64,000 nucleotides of DNA from Blattabacterium cuenoti (GCF_014251755.1 NZ_CP059200.1:446746-510745); one strand, 5' to 3'. Positions 1-9,455 are shown, numbered from the stretch's first letter. Notes: a model not told the origin generated them from the sequence alone. Program-made: numbers and translations.

Positions 1-617
1 ATAAAAATTTGAAAGAGTTAGGTGTTATTATTTGGTTAAATTCTTTAGTAAAAGATTATAACGGAGAAATAGTTTTTATGGAAAACAATCAAAAAATAGA
101 ATCTTCTAACGTGATATGGGCCGCAGGAGTAAAAGGTGCTATTATTAAGGGTTTTTTAAAAGAAGACATAAAAGGAAATAGAATTTTAGTTGACAATAAT
201 CTTAGGACCATAAGATATAAAAATATTTTTGCTATTGGAGATATTGCTTTTATAAATACAAATCGACATTATCCTAATGGTCATCCTATGACAGCTCAAC
301 CTGCTATACAACAAGGAAATTGTTTAGCTAGAAATTTGAATTGTTTTTTAGATAATATTGAAATGAAACCTTTTATTTACAAAAACTTAGGTTCAATGGC
401 GACTATTGGAAGAAATAAGGCCGTATGTGATTTTTCCTATATAAAACTAAAAGGCTTTTTAGCATGGATTGTTTGGATGTTTGTTCATTTAGTCAGTTTA
501 GTAGGTTTTAGAAATAGAGTCATAGCTCTAACAAATTGGATTATTCAATATTTCCATTATAATAAAAGTGTACGTCTAATTATAAGACCATTTCATAGAA
601 AAAAAAAAATTATTTAA
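1..617 (+). CDS. ndh: Type II NADH:quinone oxidoreductase, C-terminal part (5' end outside window)
   Basis: Single-subunit, non-proton-pumping NADH dehydrogenase that passes electrons from NADH through FAD to the quinone pool at the inner membrane. The frame is open from base 3, so the gene starts upstream; the TTG at 9 is not the real start. Visible are the WAAGVKG stretch (about 114-134), the AIGDIA FAD-binding motif near 231-248 and the HPMTAQPAIQQG segment near 283-318. The last third is rich in aromatic and hydrophobic residues, as expected for the membrane-associating C-terminus. It converges with the isochorismate synthase gene and the two overlap by 8 bp. With menaquinone genes next door, the electron acceptor is probably menaquinone (inference). 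Confidence 0.88.
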   Translation, partial: KNLKELGVIIWLNSLVKDYNGEIVFMENNQKIESSNVIWAAGVKGAIIKGFLKEDIKGNRILVDNNLRTIRYKNIFAIGDIAFINTNRHYPNGHPMTAQPAIQQGNCLARNLNCFLDNIEMKPFIYKNLGSMATIGRNKAVCDFSYIKLKGFLAWIVWMFVHLVSLVGFRNRVIALTNWIIQYFHYNKSVRLIIRPFHRKKKII

Positions 618-1659
618 AAACAAGTTGAGAAAGAATATTTTTTATTTTATTTTCTGTTTCCACATATTCTTGATGGATATTGCTATCCACAGTAATTCCG
701 CTACCAGCATATAAAATCATTTCTTTTTTATCTTTTTTTATTTTTACACATCTTAAATTCAAATATAATTCCATGTTAGTTTTATGAACTATTCCAAGAA
801 ATCCTGTATAAAATTGTCTTTCGTATCCTTCATTTTTATGAATAAAATCTAATGACTTTTTTTTAGGGTATCCACATATAGAAGGAGTAGGATGTAACCC
901 ATTTAATATTTCATAATAATTAGGTTTTTCATAAAATGAAAAAAGAATTGGAGTTTCTAAATGTTTTAAATGACCTATTTTTATAATTTTTGTATTTTTT
1001 ATATGAATAGAACCTTTATAAGATTTTAATAAATGAAGAATATATCTTATTACAATTTTATGTTCTTCTGTTTCTTTTTTTGTCCATTTTTTAGATCCCC
1101 AAATAGTTCCTGCTAAAGCTGATATGTTTAATTTTTTATTATGACATTCCATTAACAATTCAGGAGAACATCCCATCCAAAATCCATAATGAAAATTATA
1201 CCAAAGACTAACCAAAGCATTGGGATAAGCATGAATTAATTTTATAAATGTATTTTTGAAATAAAAATTTCGAAAAGAAATTTTTATAAATCTGGATAAA
1301 ACAACTTTTTTTAGAAATCCTTTTTTTATATTTTCAATAGCATTTTTTATTAATTTTTTATATTTGTAAGAATCTGTTAAAAAAGAAGAGTTTTTTTCCC
1401 AAAAAGAAGGAAATATATTTGTCTTGTTATAAAAATTTTGTATATCTACACAATAGATATTTTTTGGATATATTTTTATGGTCTGATCGTGTTTAAAATT
1501 TTGAATTAAAAAAAAATTTACGCCAAAAGAATAATCATAGTGGGAATAAAAAAATATTTTTTTATCATAGGGTTTTCTAAAAACAACAAAACTATTATGG
1601 TTATAATAATTTTTTAGAATTTTTTTATATAAAGAAAAAACACTAATTTCTATTGACAT
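610..1659 (-). CDS. menF: Isochorismate synthase (menaquinone pathway)
   Basis: Converts chorismate to isochorismate, the first committed step of menaquinone synthesis. The 349-residue protein has the chorismate-utilising-enzyme core in its C-terminal two thirds: KKVVLSR (about 117-123, with the expected general-base Lys), SALAGTIWG (180-188), HPTPSICGYP (256-265) and the closing AGSGITVDSN...EYVETENK block (318-338). The N-terminal 100 residues are poorly conserved. It lies 3 bp after the thioesterase gene on the same strand, so the two are probably one operon. A salicylate or anthranilate synthase is the alternative, but the absence of a glutaminase partner and the neighbours favour MenF. 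Confidence 0.88.
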   Translation of the reverse strand: MSIEISVFSLYKKILKNYYNHNSFVVFRKPYDKKIFFYSHYDYSFGVNFFLIQNFKHDQTIKIYPKNIYCVDIQNFYNKTNIFPSFWEKNSSFLTDSYKYKKLIKNAIENIKKGFLKKVVLSRFIKISFRNFYFKNTFIKLIHAYPNALVSLWYNFHYGFWMGCSPELLMECHNKKLNISALAGTIWGSKKWTKKETEEHKIVIRYILHLLKSYKGSIHIKNTKIIKIGHLKHLETPILFSFYEKPNYYEILNGLHPTPSICGYPKKKSLDFIHKNEGYERQFYTGFLGIVHKTNMELYLNLRCVKIKKDKKEMILYAGSGITVDSNIHQEYVETENKIKNILSQLVFK

Positions 1660-1662
1660 ACT

Positions 1663-2106
1663 TTATTTTTTCGGAATTATAATATTAGTTAATTTACAAA
1701 AACTAATAATATTTTTTTCTTCATCAGAAACATGAACTTGAATAAAATGTAAAATATTTCCTTTATGAAAAATTTTTGCTTTGGCAAACAGAATTCCTTT
1801 TTTTATTTTTATGGATCGAATATGATTTGTAGAAATTTCAATACTAAAAACTTTAAAATTGTTTTTTTTTTCATTTATAATATTGATAAAAGAAATAGAA
1901 CTTCCAACACTTTCAGCTAAAATTATAGTTGCTCCTCCATGTAAAAAACCAAAAGGTTGAAATATTTTAGAATTTATAGGCATTTTTGCTATCAGTGTAT
2001 CTAAATGATTTGATAAAAAAATAAATTGAATTTGCATTATGTTTATCAATGTATTTTTTTTCAAATCATTTAACTTATTTAATAATTCTTGAGTTCTTTC
2101 TCTCAT
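1663..2106 (-). CDS. Hotdog-fold thioesterase (PaaI/MenI-like)
   Basis: A 147-residue acyl-CoA thioesterase of the single hotdog fold. The HGGATIILAE block (about residues 56-65) carries the conserved HGG turn and the acidic residue that acts in catalysis in this family. The open frame extends to 2169, but the first 21 residues of that version look like read-through of AT-rich spacer, and the ATG at 2106 gives a normal N-terminus (MRERTQELLNKL). It sits directly upstream of isochorismate synthase, so a role as 1,4-dihydroxy-2-naphthoyl-CoA hydrolase in menaquinone synthesis is a reasonable inference. PaaI-family enzymes also act on phenylacetate-type thioesters, so substrate is not proven. 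Confidence 0.8.
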   Translation of the reverse strand: MRERTQELLNKLNDLKKNTLINIMQIQFIFLSNHLDTLIAKMPINSKIFQPFGFLHGGATIILAESVGSSISFINIINEKKNNFKVFSIEISTNHIRSIKIKKGILFAKAKIFHKGNILHFIQVHVSDEEKNIISFCKLTNIIIPKK

Positions 2107-2201
2107 ACATACAACATAAAAAAAAACAATCTTAAAACAAGATTGATTATTCTTGTTTATATAAACCAATTTACATTATTATATAAAATCAAAAAAAATT
2201 A

Positions 2202-2768
2202 GTGAATATGAAAAAAAAACAAGATTCTGAAGATCTTATTCCTTTAATAGGAATGGATAATCAAATTATAGGATTTGAAAAAAAAGAAAAAATTCATATA
2301 AAAGGATTACGACATAGTGCTGTTTCTGTTTTCATTTTTAATCTAGAAAACGATTTAATGTTGCAAAAAAGATCTTCAAAAAAATATCATTCTTCTTCAC
2401 TTTGGACGAATACTTGTTGCAGTCATCCTAAAAAAAACGAATCTGTTTTAACAGCAGCACATCGTTGTTTGATAGAAGAAATGGGGTTCGATTGTTTTTT
2501 AGAACAAAAATTTAGCTTTACTTATCATGAATTTTTTAGTAATGGATTAATAGAAAATGAACTAGATCATGTTTTTGTCGGTTTGTATGAACAATATCCA
2601 ATTCTAAATTTTAAAGAAGTGGATAATTGGAGATGGATTTCATTAAATGAATTAATTGAAAATATTCATACTTATCCAGATTCTTATACCATTTGGTTAA
2701 AAATTATTATTAAAAATCATTTAAATCAATTAAAATATATAAAAAAATATGATAGCTACTATAAATAG
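2202..2768 (+). CDS. idi: Isopentenyl-diphosphate delta-isomerase, type 1
   Basis: Nudix-fold enzyme that interconverts IPP and DMAPP, the building blocks for the menaquinone side chain, undecaprenyl phosphate and the MiaA tRNA modification. In the 188-residue frame, TNTCCSHP (70-76) aligns with the E. coli TNSVCGHP segment, placing the catalytic cysteine at Cys73. The ENE motif (118-120) supplies the metal/acid glutamates, and the Nudix-like AAHRCLIEEMG lies at 85-95. The start is GTG at 2202 or ATG at 2208; the ATG looks more natural. The 3' end overlaps the next gene by 20 bp, which suggests coupled translation. Confidence 0.92.
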   Translation: MNMKKKQDSEDLIPLIGMDNQIIGFEKKEKIHIKGLRHSAVSVFIFNLENDLMLQKRSSKKYHSSSLWTNTCCSHPKKNESVLTAAHRCLIEEMGFDCFLEQKFSFTYHEFFSNGLIENELDHVFVGLYEQYPILNFKEVDNWRWISLNELIENIHTYPDSYTIWLKIIIKNHLNQLKYIKKYDSYYK

Positions 2769-3159
2769 AAAAGGATATTTTAGCGCAGCGCATAGGCTCT
2801 ATAATAATCATTGGGATTATAAAAAAAATATTGAAATGTTTGGAAAATGTGCACATCTCAACTATCATGGACATAATTACAAATATATTGTAAGCATTAC
2901 AGGAGAGATAAATCCTGAAACGGGATTTGTTTTCAATTTACAGAAATTGAAATGCATTCTTTCTGATGAAATAGAAAAACTTTTTGATCATAAAAATATT
3001 AATTTGGATATTATAGAATTTTCATCTATAAATCCCACTATAGAAAATATGGTTATTTTCATATGGAATCGAATAAAGAAAAAAATATATTCTAATTTTA
3101 AATTAGGGATAACTTTGTACGAAACAGAAAATAATTTTGTTGAATATGACGGAAAATAA
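2749..3159 (+). CDS. 6-pyruvoyl-tetrahydropterin synthase / QueD family protein
   Basis: A 136-residue pterin enzyme of the T-fold. The zinc ligands are His15 (SAAHR) and the two His of HGHNYK (40-42); the catalytic Cys is Cys34 in FGKCAHLNYHGH; the DHKN catalytic His segment is at 80-83 and the ETENN substrate-binding Glu near 126. The Cys-x5-HGH spacing and the segments around it look more like animal PTPS than the Cys-x3-HGH of classical QueD (comparison from memory). No queuosine gene is visible in the window. It may act in folate/pterin supply rather than queuosine synthesis (inference). It overlaps idi upstream and gcvT downstream. Confidence 0.85.
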   Translation: MIATINRKGYFSAAHRLYNNHWDYKKNIEMFGKCAHLNYHGHNYKYIVSITGEINPETGFVFNLQKLKCILSDEIEKLFDHKNINLDIIEFSSINPTIENMVIFIWNRIKKKIYSNFKLGITLYETENNFVEYDGK

Positions 3160-4267
3160 AAAAAATATTATCAAAAAGACAATCTTGTATGATAATCACA
3201 TCCGTTTAGGAGCTAAAATGGTTAACTATTCCGGGTTTTATATGCCACTTCAATATACTTCTTCTTTAACGGAACATATGCATGTAAGAAATGATGCTGG
3301 AATTTTTGATGTCAGTCATATGGGAAAATTTATCTTAGAAGGAAAAGATTCTGAAGATCTCATTCAATATTTAACCACGAATGATATCTCTAAAATAAGA
3401 ATTGGACAAGCTCAATACACTTGTTTAATTAATGATAAAGGAGGAATTATAGACGATTTAGTCATTTATAAAATTTCAGAACAAAAATTTTTACTTATAG
3501 TGAATGCTGTTAATATTGAAAAAAATAAAAAATGGATCAATGATTATATAAAAAAATATGAATATAGCAATATAGTATTGATAGATACTTCTTTAGAATA
3601 TTCTCTTTTAGCTATTCAAGGTCCATTATCTTTATTTTATACTCAAAAATTAACAAATATTTCATTAAATAAAATTTCTTTTTATCATTTTGAAATAGGA
3701 GAATTTTTAGGAATAAAAAATGTATTAATTTCTAGGACAGGATATACAGGATCTAAAGGAATAGAAGTTTATGTTTCCAATGAAAATGCAAAAAAAATAT
3801 GGAATGAAATTTTAAAAATAGAAAAAAACAAAATAATTCCTTGTGGAATAGCAAGCAGAAATTCATTGAGATTAGAAATGGGATATCGATTATATGGACA
3901 AGATCTTTCTGAAAAAATAACTCCTATAGAAGCCAATTTATCTTGGATAATTAAATTTGAAAAAAAATTTATAGCCAAAAAAATATTACAAAGACAAAAA
4001 AAAGAAGGAACATATAAAATGTTTATATCTTTTCTTGTTAAAGAAGAAAAAACAATTCCAAGACAAGGGCAATTATTAATAAATGAAAATGAAAATCCTA
4101 TTGGTTATGTAACTTCTGGTGTTTATTCTCCAGTTCTAAAAAAAGGTATTGGAATAGGATATCTAACAACAAATCAAAAAAAAGAAAACTCTGTATTTGT
4201 TCTTATGAGAAAAAAAAAAATACCCGTTAAAATGGTTAAATTACCTTTTATAAAAATTCAAAGTTGA
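3146..4267 (+). CDS. gcvT: Glycine cleavage system T protein (aminomethyltransferase)
   Basis: Moves the aminomethyl carbon from the lipoylated H protein to tetrahydrofolate, giving 5,10-methylene-THF and ammonia. The protein (373 residues) shows the T-protein signatures YSGFYMPLQY, NDAGIFDVSHMGKF and, later, GIASRNSLRLEMGYRLYGQDL, then the C-terminal barrel with the GYVTSGVYSP motif. Two TTG codons precede the ATG at 3146 in frame; the ATG is chosen. Its first 14 bases overlap the end of the pterin synthase gene. Other GCV genes are not in the window apart from lpd at 47866, which could supply the L protein. Confidence 0.93.
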   Translation: MTENKKNIIKKTILYDNHIRLGAKMVNYSGFYMPLQYTSSLTEHMHVRNDAGIFDVSHMGKFILEGKDSEDLIQYLTTNDISKIRIGQAQYTCLINDKGGIIDDLVIYKISEQKFLLIVNAVNIEKNKKWINDYIKKYEYSNIVLIDTSLEYSLLAIQGPLSLFYTQKLTNISLNKISFYHFEIGEFLGIKNVLISRTGYTGSKGIEVYVSNENAKKIWNEILKIEKNKIIPCGIASRNSLRLEMGYRLYGQDLSEKITPIEANLSWIIKFEKKFIAKKILQRQKKEGTYKMFISFLVKEEKTIPRQGQLLINENENPIGYVTSGVYSPVLKKGIGIGYLTTNQKKENSVFVLMRKKKIPVKMVKLPFIKIQS

Positions 4268-4271
4268 ATAG

Positions 4272-5660
4272 TTGATTTTATCAAATTATAAAAAAATCAT
4301 AGTTTTATTAAGAAAAAAAAACAGAATCATATATATAAAACATATTCAAAAAAATTTTTTGTTAGCTATTCCTGTATTTTTTACCCAGTTAGGTATAATA
4401 TGTATAGGTTTATCTGACAATATAATGGTTGGTTTTTTAGGAAAAAAAGCTTTAGCTTCAGTTTCATTATCTAATGCTGTTTTTTTTATTATGATCATTT
4501 TTGGTCTTGGAATATCTACAGCTATTTCTGCTATAATTGCATCTATAGATGCAAAACAAGAGTATAGAAAGGGAGCTATCATTTTTTATCATGGATTAGT
4601 TTTAAATTTTTTTTTATCTGTATTAATGTATGGATTAATACAAATTTTTTGCTATATTTTTCCTTATTTAGGACAACCTAAAGAAATATTGAATGAAACT
4701 ATTTCTTTTTTGAAAGTAGTATCCATTTCTTTCATACCTTGGATGATATTTGAAGTTTTTAGAAAATTTTCAGAAGGATTATCTTTGGTATTTCCTGGTT
4801 TAATTGTTACTTGGATTTCCGCTTTTATTAATATTATATTAAATTATATATTTATTCACGGAAGCTATGGTTTTCCGAAATTGGGTATTGTTGGCGTTGC
4901 TTATGCTACTCTAATATCTAGAACAACGATGTTGATCGGAATTTTGATTTTATTGTATCAACACAAAAAAATACATAATTATTATAAACAATTCCAATAT
5001 TTTTTTTTAAAAAAAAAATATTTAAAAAAAATATTAAAAATCGGAATTCCTTCTGGATTACATATGTTCTTTGAAATGAGTGCTTTTTCCATTTCTTCCT
5101 TTATATCAGGAAGATGTGGAATCAAAGTATTAGCCGCTCATCAAATAGTTATGAGTTTAGTTTCTTCCACTTTTCTTCTTAGTACAGGTCTATCTGTGGC
5201 TGCTACAATAAGAATAGGAAATCAACTAGCTCTAAAAAATTATTTAGAATTAAAAAGAATAGGAATCTCTATTTTTTTTATGGGAATTATTTTTATGTTG
5301 ATCTGTAGTTTTTTATTTTTTTTCTTTCGAAGTTTCATTCCTTCTATTTATATCAAAAATGATGAAGAAGTGATTAAAATTGCAAAAAAAATGATAGTTA
5401 TTGCTAGTATTTTTCAATTATCTGATGGATTACAAGGAATTATTCTTGGAGCATTAAGAGGTTTACAAGATGTTCATATTCCCATGTGGATTAGTTTTTT
5501 TTCTTATTGGATTATTGCTATACCTACAGCATGGTTTTTGTCTATTAAAATGGGAGGAATAGGAGTATGGATTGGATTGGGTTTTGGTTTAACAATATCA
5601 TCTATGTTACTTTTTATAAGATATAAAACTATACTTAAAAAAATAATACAGATGAAATAA
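4272..5660 (+). CDS. MATE family multidrug/Na+ efflux transporter
   Basis: An inner-membrane exporter of about 462 residues with twelve hydrophobic segments in two homologous halves. The first half opens with FFTQLGIICIGLSDNIMVGFLG, the second with IPSGLHMFFEMSAFSISSFISG, both typical of the NorM/DinF type. The start codon must be TTG (4272): an in-frame TAG lies immediately upstream (4269) and the next in-frame Met is inside the first membrane segment. It follows gcvT by 4 bp. The substrate cannot be read from sequence. Confidence 0.88.
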   Translation: MILSNYKKIIVLLRKKNRIIYIKHIQKNFLLAIPVFFTQLGIICIGLSDNIMVGFLGKKALASVSLSNAVFFIMIIFGLGISTAISAIIASIDAKQEYRKGAIIFYHGLVLNFFLSVLMYGLIQIFCYIFPYLGQPKEILNETISFLKVVSISFIPWMIFEVFRKFSEGLSLVFPGLIVTWISAFINIILNYIFIHGSYGFPKLGIVGVAYATLISRTTMLIGILILLYQHKKIHNYYKQFQYFFLKKKYLKKILKIGIPSGLHMFFEMSAFSISSFISGRCGIKVLAAHQIVMSLVSSTFLLSTGLSVAATIRIGNQLALKNYLELKRIGISIFFMGIIFMLICSFLFFFFRSFIPSIYIKNDEEVIKIAKKMIVIASIFQLSDGLQGIILGALRGLQDVHIPMWISFFSYWIIAIPTAWFLSIKMGGIGVWIGLGFGLTISSMLLFIRYKTILKKIIQMK

Positions 5661-5669
5661 ACATTTCAT
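5652..5669 (+). terminator. Weak hairpin across the MATE stop codon
   Basis: Two perfect 7-bp arms (5652-5658 and 5663-5669) with a 4-base loop enclose the TAA stop of the MATE gene. The stem is mostly A-T and no T-run follows, so terminator function is uncertain. Confidence 0.25.
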
Positions 5670-5730
5670 ATTCAAACAAATAATTCATCATAATAATATT
5701 ATAGTTCGTGTTAAATATATATATTTGTTG

Positions 5731-5746
5731 TTATACATATGTATAA
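5731..5746. promoter_or_regulatory. 16-bp perfect palindrome upstream of the DEAD-box helicase gene
   Basis: Bases 5731-5746 read TTATACATATGTATAA, identical on both strands, 35 bp before the helicase ATG. A 12-base word, ATATTTGTTGTT (5721-5732), runs into it; its TTTG could be a Bacteroidota -33 element. It could be an operator or simply part of an AT-rich promoter. Confidence 0.3.
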
Positions 5747-5781
5747 AATTAAAATTTTAATAGCATTTTTATCATTTTTTC

Positions 5782-7389
5782 ATGAAAACATTTCAAGAAT
5801 ACGATTTTTTTGACGATAATATCATTCAAGCCATAGAAGATATTGGATTTAAATATCCAACACCAATACAAGAAAAAGTGATTCCTTTTTTATTGTCTTC
5901 AGAAAAAGATATTATAGCATTAGCCCAAACGGGTACAGGAAAAACAGCTGCTTTTGGACTTCCAATTATTCAAAAAATGAATTTGAAATACACTTTTCCT
6001 AAAGCTTTAATTTTATGCCCTACAAGAGAATTATGTATACAAATAACACGTGATCTTTGCCGGTTTTCGAAATTTTCATCATTTATAAAAATTGTTTCTT
6101 TATATGGAGGAGCAAACATTAATTCACAAATCCAATCTTTGAAAAAAAAAACTCATATTATAGTAGGAACTCCAGGAAGAATTATTGATTTAATAAAAAG
6201 AAAAAAATTATACTTTAATGAAATTCAATATTTAGTACTTGATGAAGCGGATGAAATGCTAAATATGGGATTTAAAGAAGAATTAGATTCTATAATAGAA
6301 AAATTACCAAAAAAAAGACAAAGTTTATTGTTTTCGGCAACAATGTCTAGATATATGAATGTTATAGCTCACAAATATTTAATAGATCCTGTAGAAATTG
6401 TAACGGGGAAAAAAAATATAGGTTCCGATGATGTAAAACACGTCTATTATATAATAGAAAAATTGAATAAAAAATATTTAGCTTTGAAAAGAATTTTGGA
6501 TATAAATCCTGATATTTATAGTATTATATTTTGTGGAACTAAAAAAGAAACTAAAGAAATAGCCGAATTTTTAATCAAAGATGGTTATAATGCTGATGCT
6601 TTATATGGAGATCTTTCACAAGCACAACGTGAATCCGTTATGAACAGATTCAGAAATAAAAATTTACAATTTCTTGTAGCGACAGATGTCGCCGCTCGTG
6701 GATTAGATGTAAATAATATAACTCATGTTATTAATTACAATCTTCCAAAAGAAAGTGAAAGTTATGTCCATAGAAGTGGACGTACGGGAAGAGCTGGAAA
6801 TACGGGTATTTCTGCTTGTATTATTCAAACCAAAGAAATTAGAAATTTAAAGGATTTTGAAAAAAAAATTGGAAAAAATTTTTACCGTGTTATGGTTCCT
6901 ACTGGAGAAGAAATATGTGAAAAACAACTATTCTATTTTATAGAAAAAATAAAAAAAGTAGTCGTAAATGATAAATTGATGAAAAAATTTCTTCCTGAAA
7001 TACAAAAAAATTTAGAATTCTTTGACAAAGAAGAATTAATAAAACGTTTTTCATGGATTGGATTTAATCACTTCATAAATTATTATAAAAATTCTAAAGA
7101 TCTAAATCCTGTTTTTTATAAACAAAATTATAGTTCCTCGTACAAAAAAAAAAAAACTTTTTCAAAACTATTTTTAAATATAGGATATAAAGATAATCTA
7201 ACAAAATTAGGATTAATAAACTTAATCAACCAATCAGTTGATAATTTAAATATTTATATTGGTCATATAAAAATTTTATCAAATTTTTCATTGTTTGAAG
7301 TAGAAAAACGTTATAGGAACAAAATATTAATAGGAATGAGCAGGATTAATCATTTAGGAAGACCTATTTCGATCGAAATAAAAAACTAG
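5782..7389 (+). CDS. deaD: DEAD-box ATP-dependent RNA helicase with DbpA-type RNA-binding tail
   Basis: An RNA-unwinding ATPase, 535 residues. Motifs in order: Q-motif region (YPTPIQ, 25-30), Walker A AQTGTGKT (about 48-55), PTRELC, GTPGR, DEAD (154-157), SAT, then the second RecA domain with [11 protein letters not shown] and [10 protein letters not shown] (about 330-339). The last 75 residues ([12 protein letters not shown]...LGRPISIEI) resemble the DbpA RNA-binding domain, which in E. coli DbpA binds 23S rRNA. A role in ribosome assembly or cold-type RNA remodelling is therefore likely. aroC begins 7 bp after its stop. Confidence 0.93.
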   Translation: MKTFQEYDFFDDNIIQAIEDIGFKYPTPIQEKVIPFLLSSEKDIIALAQTGTGKTAAFGLPIIQKMNLKYTFPKALILCPTRELCIQITRDLCRFSKFSSFIKIVSLYGGANINSQIQSLKKKTHIIVGTPGRIIDLIKRKKLYFNEIQYLVLDEADEMLNMGFKEELDSIIEKLPKKRQSLLFSATMSRYMNVIAHKYLIDPVEIVTGKKNIGSDDVKHVYYIIEKLNKKYLALKRILDINPDIYSIIFCGTKKETKEIAEFLIKDGYNADALYGDLSQAQRESVMNRFRNKNLQFLVATDVAARGLDVNNITHVINYNLPKESESYVHRSGRTGRAGNTGISACIIQTKEIRNLKDFEKKIGKNFYRVMVPTGEEICEKQLFYFIEKIKKVVVNDKLMKKFLPEIQKNLEFFDKEELIKRFSWIGFNHFINYYKNSKDLNPVFYKQNYSSSYKKKKTFSKLFLNIGYKDNLTKLGLINLINQSVDNLNIYIGHIKILSNFSLFEVEKRYRNKILIGMSRINHLGRPISIEIKN

Positions 7390-7396
7390 TTTCGTA

Positions 7397-8485
7397 ATGG
7401 CAGGAAATATTTTTGGAAATTTGTTCAGAGTTAGTACTTTTGGAGAAAGTCATGGAATCGCATTAGGTGGAATTATTGATGGATGTCCAGCAGGAATAGA
7501 ATTAAATTTTAAAGAAATTCAATATGAATTAAATAGAAGAAAACCTGGACAATCATCTATAGTAACTCAAAGAAATGAACCCGATAAAGTAATTTTTTTA
7601 TCTGGAATTTTTGATAATAAAACGACAGGAACACCCATTGGATTTGTCATTTATAACAAAGATCATAAATCATATGATTACCATCATATTCGAGAAGTTT
7701 ATCGTCCGTCACATTCAGATTTTACATATGAAAAAAAATATGGAATCAGAGATTACAGAGGAGGAGGACGTTCTTCTGCAAGAGAAACAACATGCCGAGT
7801 TGTAGCTGGTGCTATTGCTAAACAATTAATCAAAGATATTACAATTGCATCTTATGTTTCTTCTGTAGGTGATATATCTATAAATAAATCTTATAAAGAA
7901 TTAGATTTGTCCAGAAAATCAATAGAAAAAAATCCTATAAGATGTCCCGATACGGATACTGCGGAAAAAATGATATCCAAAATTCAAGAAATAAAAAATA
8001 AAGGAGACACTATAGGAGGTATTATTACTTGTGTGATTAAAAACATTCCAATAGGAATTGGAGAACCTGTTTTTGAAAAATTACATGCTGAAATAGGAAA
8101 AGCTATGCTATCAATTAATGCTGTAAAAGGGTTTGAATATGGAAGTGGATTTGATGGAACTAAGATAACTGGTTCTCAACATAATGATTTATTTAAACAA
8201 GATGGAACAACCAAAACAAATTTATCAGGAGGTATACAAGGAGGAATTTCAAATGGAATGGATATTTATTTTAGAATAGCATTTAAACCTATAGCTACGA
8301 TAATGCAAAAACAAAAAACTATAGATAAACATGGGAATGTTGTCCTTATGAAAGGAAAAGGAAGACATGATCCTTGTGTTTTACCTCGTGCTATTCCTAT
8401 TGTTGAATCTATGACCGCTTTAGTTTTAGCAGATTATTGGATGTATACTAAATTATCTAAATATTCTTCAATAAAAAAAAATTGA
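7397..8485 (+). CDS. aroC: Chorismate synthase
   Basis: Last step of the shikimate pathway: EPSP to chorismate, using reduced FMN. The 362-residue protein carries all family signatures: [18 protein letters not shown] near the N-terminus, [17 protein letters not shown], then [10 protein letters not shown] and [13 protein letters not shown], and near the C-terminus the [18 protein letters not shown] stretch. It supplies the aromatic amino acids, folate and the chorismate used by menF in this window; aroE is also here (52443-53201). The stop TGA overlaps the TTG start of miaA. Confidence 0.96.
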   Translation: MAGNIFGNLFRVSTFGESHGIALGGIIDGCPAGIELNFKEIQYELNRRKPGQSSIVTQRNEPDKVIFLSGIFDNKTTGTPIGFVIYNKDHKSYDYHHIREVYRPSHSDFTYEKKYGIRDYRGGGRSSARETTCRVVAGAIAKQLIKDITIASYVSSVGDISINKSYKELDLSRKSIEKNPIRCPDTDTAEKMISKIQEIKNKGDTIGGIITCVIKNIPIGIGEPVFEKLHAEIGKAMLSINAVKGFEYGSGFDGTKITGSQHNDLFKQDGTTKTNLSGGIQGGISNGMDIYFRIAFKPIATIMQKQKTIDKHGNVVLMKGKGRHDPCVLPRAIPIVESMTALVLADYWMYTKLSKYSSIKKN

Positions 8486-9420
8486 ATCAAAAACTTATCA
8501 TTTTTATTGTAGGCCCTACTTGTGTAGGAAAAACTTCTCTTTCCTTATTTTTAGCTGAAAAATTTCATACTGAAATTTTATCTTGTGATTCTAGACAATT
8601 TTATAAGGAATTAAAAATAGGAACATCTATGCCTACTATAGAAGAACTATCTCGTATTCCTCATCATTTTATTGGACATTTAAGTATTCATCAGACATAC
8701 AATGCAAAATTATTTGAAATAGATTCCTTAAAAAAAATTTCAAAATTATTCACTAAACATTCTGTATTAATTATGGTAGGAGGATCTAGTTTGTATGAAA
8801 AAGCAGTAACAGAAGGGTTATCAGAATTTCCTAAAATCAATTTTAATATTAGAAATAATTTGATTTATCATTTTAAAAAAAAAGGAATTTCCTTTTTGCA
8901 GGAAACATTTTTTAAATTCAAAAAACCAGGCGAATCAATAGATATTGATAACCCTATACGTTTAATTCGATATTTAGAAATAGTTCAGTCTACAGGAAAA
9001 AATCCTTCTTTTTTTTACAATACAAAAAAAAAAAGAAATTTTATAATTTTGAAGATAGGATTAACAATGCCAAGATATAAGATTTATTCTAGAATCAATA
9101 ATAGAGTAGATCATATGATGAAAATAGGTCTATTAGATGAAGCTAGACTCTATTATAATTATAAAAATTTAAATAGTTTACAAACTATTGGTTATCAAGA
9201 AATTTTTGAATTTTTTTCAGGAAAAAAAAATGATTTGAATAAAAGTATAGAAAAAATAAAAAGAAACACTAGAAGATATGCCAAAAGACAATTGACCTGG
9301 TATAGAAAAGACTCATCAGTTGTATGGTTTGATTCGAAGGAAGAAAATAAAATCTTAGATTTTATTCTAAAAAAAACAGTGGGCAATACTGGATTCGAAC
9401 CAGTGACCCCCTGCTTGTAA
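8482..9420 (+). CDS. miaA: tRNA dimethylallyltransferase
   Basis: Adds a dimethylallyl group from DMAPP to A37 of tRNAs reading U-starting codons. The 312-residue protein has the P-loop GPTCVGKTS (11-19), the [19 protein letters not shown] segment and the [13 protein letters not shown]-terminal signature (about 264-275). The start is TTG, overlapping the aroC stop as TTGA. The natural protein should end around IKLDFILKK; instead the frame runs 41 bases into the antisense strand of the tRNA-Val gene, adding a [12 protein letters not shown] tail, and stops on the complement of the anticodon loop. This looks like loss of the original stop codon. Confidence 0.93.
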   Translation: MNQKLIIFIVGPTCVGKTSLSLFLAEKFHTEILSCDSRQFYKELKIGTSMPTIEELSRIPHHFIGHLSIHQTYNAKLFEIDSLKKISKLFTKHSVLIMVGGSSLYEKAVTEGLSEFPKINFNIRNNLIYHFKKKGISFLQETFFKFKKPGESIDIDNPIRLIRYLEIVQSTGKNPSFFYNTKKKRNFIILKIGLTMPRYKIYSRINNRVDHMMKIGLLDEARLYYNYKNLNSLQTIGYQEIFEFFSGKKNDLNKSIEKIKRNTRRYAKRQLTWYRKDSSVVWFDSKEENKILDFILKKTVGNTGFEPVTPCL

Positions 9421-9455
9421 AACAGATGCTCTAAACCAAACTGAGCTAATTGCCC
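9380..9455 (-). tRNA. tRNA-Val (anticodon UAC)
   Basis: Full cloverleaf on the minus strand: acceptor GGGCAAT/ATTGCCC with discriminator A, D-arm AGCTCAG, anticodon loop TTTACAA giving UAC, T-loop GGTTCGAATCC. The anticodon stem includes two G-U pairs. CCA is not encoded. The gene is overlapped at both ends: folC (same strand) ends inside it and miaA (opposite strand) ends inside it. Confidence 0.95.
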
